Made by a program: the position numbers and the translations under genes. This document shows, one piece after another, positions 61,904 through 64,000 of a stretch of DNA of 64,000 nt. The notes below the pieces were generated by a model. That model ran no database searches and had not been told where the DNA came from. It saw nothing but the letters and a program-made list of their open reading frames with translations. How positions within the stretch are numbered: position 1 is the first letter of the stretch; every line of letters starts with the position of its first letter. This DNA is from Acidobacteriota bacterium (GTDB lineage Bacteria > Acidobacteriota > Terriglobia > Terriglobales > Acidobacteriaceae). The DNA is taken from positions 11,748 through 75,747 of the forward strand of contig JAJYSL010000003.1 in NCBI GenBank assembly GCA_021793595.1. The letters are read 5' to 3'.

Positions 61904-63433
61904 ATGAAAATTCCTCGACGACAAAGCTGGCTGGGCGTGTTGGTGACGGCCATTGCATTCACTCCCGTGGCCCAGGCTCAAAACAGCGGTATGGTGCGAC
62001 CACTAACGCTGAACGTTCCGGCAGATACCGTTTACGGCAGCGTCAGCTCTGGTCCACCGGTCAACACCGTTCTGCCGCTTTCGCTGGATGATGCGATCCG
62101 TCGAGGGCTGCGAGCGAATTTGCAGACAACGCTGGCGAAACAGGATCAGCGGATTGTGTCCGGCGAACGCCTGGAGGCGATCAATTACCTGATGCCGAAT
62201 CTCACCTGGCAGGCGGAACGTCAGCGCCTGCAGATCAATCTTGAGGCGGAAGGGTTCAGTTCGAAGTTGATCCATAGTTTTCCTCCGGGACTGATTCCTC
62301 CCGCCGCGCTGGGAAATATTCCCGTAGTGGTGACGGTCAATACCGTGATCGCGCAGGCCGACCTGACGCAATCGCTGTTCGACCTGCAATCGTTTGAGCT
62401 ATACCGTGCCGCCAGAGAAGAGATCAAAGCGGTCGATTTCAGTTATCAGTCGTCGCGAGGCCAGGTGATCCAAACTGTCGCCGACACCTATCTGCGCGTG
62501 CTCGCGACGGCGGCCAACGTTGCCAATGCCAAGGGGCTGTTGGCCACCGATGCGGAAGTGTTGCGTCAGGCGAAGCTGAAGCACGAGGCCGGGGTAGTGG
62601 CAAAACTCGACGAGTTGCGCGCCCGGGTGCAATACCAGCAACAGCAGCAAGTGGTCATCGCGCAACAGACCGCGTTTGAGAAGGCCAAGGTCGACTTGAA
62701 CCGAGAGATTGGGCTTGCTGCCGACCAGCCGATTCAGTTGACCGACAGCACCCCGTACGCGACGCTGGCAACCATCCCGCTGGACGAGGCACTACAGATG
62801 GCGTACGCCAACCGGCAGAAATATCTATACCTGAAGGCGAAGTTGCGTTCCGCGCAATACCAGAGCCGCGCCGCCCGCTACGAGCGACTGCCGACGCTGA
62901 CGTTCAAAGGCAACTACGGAGTTACTGGCACGGTTGGCAGCATTTATCACGGGACGTTCCTGGCAGAGGGAACCCTGAACGTGCCGCTGTTCAAAGAAGC
63001 GGAATTCCGCGGCGATCGCGATGTTGCGAACGCGGCTACCCATGATGCCATGGCGCAACTGGCCAACTTCCATCAGCAGATTGAGGCGGAGATTCGCGAC
63101 AACATGCTCGACGTTGCCGCCGCGCAGCAACTGGTGGACGTGGCTCGCAGCAATGTCGACCTGAGCCATGCCACGGTGAGCGATGCGACAGACCGCTTTC
63201 GCAACGGCGTGGATGATGATCTTCCGGTGGTCGAGGCTCAATCCTCTCTGGCTACTGCGGAGGCGCAGCTGGTGAACAGCCTGTATGAATACAATGTCGC
63301 GAAAGTCGCGCTGGCACGAAGCCTCGGTGTTGTCGACCGAGAGTATCGAGAGTACCTGAGTGGGCCGGCCACCACGAAGCAATCGTCTGTACGCCAGCCA
63401 GACGCTCTCTCGCACAGGGCGGCGATTCGCTGA
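61904..63433 (+). CDS. TolC-family outer-membrane efflux protein (second copy type)
   Basis: The 509-residue product has a signal peptide (residues 1-24, TPVAQAQ) and two OEP repeats (LDDAIRRGLRANLQTTLAKQDQRI and LDEALQMAYANRQKYLYLKAKLRSAQ) with long coiled-coil parts (LRARVQYQQQQQVVIAQQTAFEKAKVDLNREIGL). It is only distantly like the efflux-operon TolC at 12812 and has no adaptor or pump beside it, so it may serve several exporters. ATG at 61904 begins MKIPRRQSW just before the signal peptide. The tail (TTKQSSVRQPDALSHRAAIR) is disordered. zwf follows after 69 bases, without obvious functional link. Confidence 0.9.
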   Translation: MKIPRRQSWLGVLVTAIAFTPVAQAQNSGMVRPLTLNVPADTVYGSVSSGPPVNTVLPLSLDDAIRRGLRANLQTTLAKQDQRIVSGERLEAINYLMPNLTWQAERQRLQINLEAEGFSSKLIHSFPPGLIPPAALGNIPVVVTVNTVIAQADLTQSLFDLQSFELYRAAREEIKAVDFSYQSSRGQVIQTVADTYLRVLATAANVANAKGLLATDAEVLRQAKLKHEAGVVAKLDELRARVQYQQQQQVVIAQQTAFEKAKVDLNREIGLAADQPIQLTDSTPYATLATIPLDEALQMAYANRQKYLYLKAKLRSAQYQSRAARYERLPTLTFKGNYGVTGTVGSIYHGTFLAEGTLNVPLFKEAEFRGDRDVANAATHDAMAQLANFHQQIEAEIRDNMLDVAAAQQLVDVARSNVDLSHATVSDATDRFRNGVDDDLPVVEAQSSLATAEAQLVNSLYEYNVAKVALARSLGVVDREYREYLSGPATTKQSSVRQPDALSHRAAIR

Positions 63434-63502
63434 CTCGCAATCGCCTGGACACTGCAAGGATTTCGAAATTCGGACTGCTCTCAAGTTGAAAGGACCTATC
63501 TG

Positions 63503-63997
63503 ATGACACAAACTCAATCCGACGCGCTGGTGGTTTTTGGAGTGACGGGCGATCTTGCCCACAAGATGATTTTTCCGGCGCTGTACGCGATGGCGAAGCG
63601 AGGGAACCTGAACGTTCCCGTAATTGGCGTCGCATTTCCAAAGTGGAGTCTGGATCGGCTGCACCGGCGCGTGACCGACAGCATTCGCAAGTCCGGCGGC
63701 ATCGATAATCAGCGCGCCTTGAAGCATCTGCTGTCGCTGATCACTTATGTGAGTGGCGATTACAAGGACCCGGTCACCTTTACCGCGATCAAGCAGGTCA
63801 TGGGTAAGGCTCGGCACCCTGCGTTCTACCTCGCCATTCCGCCCTCACTGTTTGGAACCGTGATTGAGGGACTGGGCAAGGCCAAGCTGGCGGACCACGG
63901 ACGCGTGATTGTGGAGAAGCCCTTTGGTCGCGACCTGGCTTCGGCGCGAGAACTGAATCGCGTTGCACGATCGGTATTCCCTGAAGACTCTATCTAG
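63503..63997 (+). CDS. zwf: Glucose-6-phosphate 1-dehydrogenase, N-terminal part ending at a stop codon
   Basis: The 164 visible residues match the NADP-binding domain of G6PD: ALVVFGVTGDLAHKMIFPALY (G-x-x-G-D-L-A), YLAIPPSLFGTVIEGLG, and RVIVEKPFGRDLASARELN with the conserved Lys. A TAG stop at 63995-63997 comes directly after PEDSI. In intact enzymes the substrate motif (F/Y-R-I-D-H-Y-L-G-K) starts there, and the protein continues for over 300 residues. Only three bases of sequence remain after the stop, so I cannot see whether the frame resumes. It is either a broken gene or an error near a contig end. AAAGGA upstream of the ATG supports the start. Confidence 0.82.
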   Translation: MTQTQSDALVVFGVTGDLAHKMIFPALYAMAKRGNLNVPVIGVAFPKWSLDRLHRRVTDSIRKSGGIDNQRALKHLLSLITYVSGDYKDPVTFTAIKQVMGKARHPAFYLAIPPSLFGTVIEGLGKAKLADHGRVIVEKPFGRDLASARELNRVARSVFPEDSI

Positions 63998-64000
63998 ATC

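Overview
The window looks like a chromosomal segment of a Gram-negative acidobacterium, most likely a member of the Terriglobia/Acidobacteriales. This is inferred from moderately high GC, an LPS pathway (LpxK, WaaA, heptosyltransferase), a BamD-like protein with a long tail, a bactofilin, TrmFO rather than TrmA, and an FmdB zinc ribbon with a serine-rich tail. I see no rRNA, tRNA, CRISPR array, phage or insertion sequence. Almost all of it is core housekeeping sequence with short intergenic gaps.

Layout. 1-4.5 kb: the end of a GNAT acetyltransferase, a pirin, a bactofilin and RNase R. 4.6-6.9 kb: a small outer-membrane-barrel candidate, a GlcG/HbpS protein and a glutathione-independent formaldehyde dehydrogenase. 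6.9-11.3 kb (minus strand): a Tat-exported lactonase-like propeller, an HtrA protease, CoaE and FolD. 11.5-12.7 kb: three small unknown proteins. 12.8-18.2 kb: a CusCBA/CzcCBA-type metal efflux operon whose pump gene is split by a frameshift. 18.4-19.7 kb: an MFS carrier. 19.7-22.5 kb (minus): an ECF-type sigma factor, an anti-sigma factor with HEAT repeats and a double-PDZ protein. 22.7-27.4 kb: RNase HI with an extra C-terminal segment, a small unknown, YqeY, a class V aminotransferase and SerA (serine synthesis). 27.6-37.2 kb: FmdB, a degenerate UvrC-like protein, an S9 peptidase, a membrane glycosyltransferase-like protein, Rpe, BamD and a secreted esterase. 37.3-47.5 kb: ValS, NadC, BirA, CoaX, an unknown, an RlmD-like methyltransferase and ComEC. 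47.5-52.5 kb (minus): WaaA, LpxK, heptosyltransferase, an ICMT-like protein and a DUF3108 protein, forming an LPS operon. 52.6-54.9 kb: TrmFO read in frame into an S1/P1-type nuclease. 54.9-60.0 kb (minus): PurH, a TPR protein and a dGTPase-like HD protein. 60.3-64 kb: rhomboid, an XRE regulator, a TolC-family porin and the start of zwf, interrupted by a stop codon.

How the genes work together. WaaA, LpxK and the heptosyltransferase build the lipid A-Kdo-heptose inner core. BamD, HtrA, the TolC proteins and the DUF3108 protein act in the same envelope. The sigma/anti-sigma/PDZ operon is a plausible envelope stress relay. NadC, BirA, CoaX, CoaE and FolD supply cofactors. The most unusual items are the uninterrupted TrmFO-nuclease reading frame, RNase HI carrying an antitoxin-like (DUF104/AbrB-like) tail, the UvrC-like protein without a nuclease half, and the low-GC tail of ValS. 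I found no clearly new defence or mobile system.
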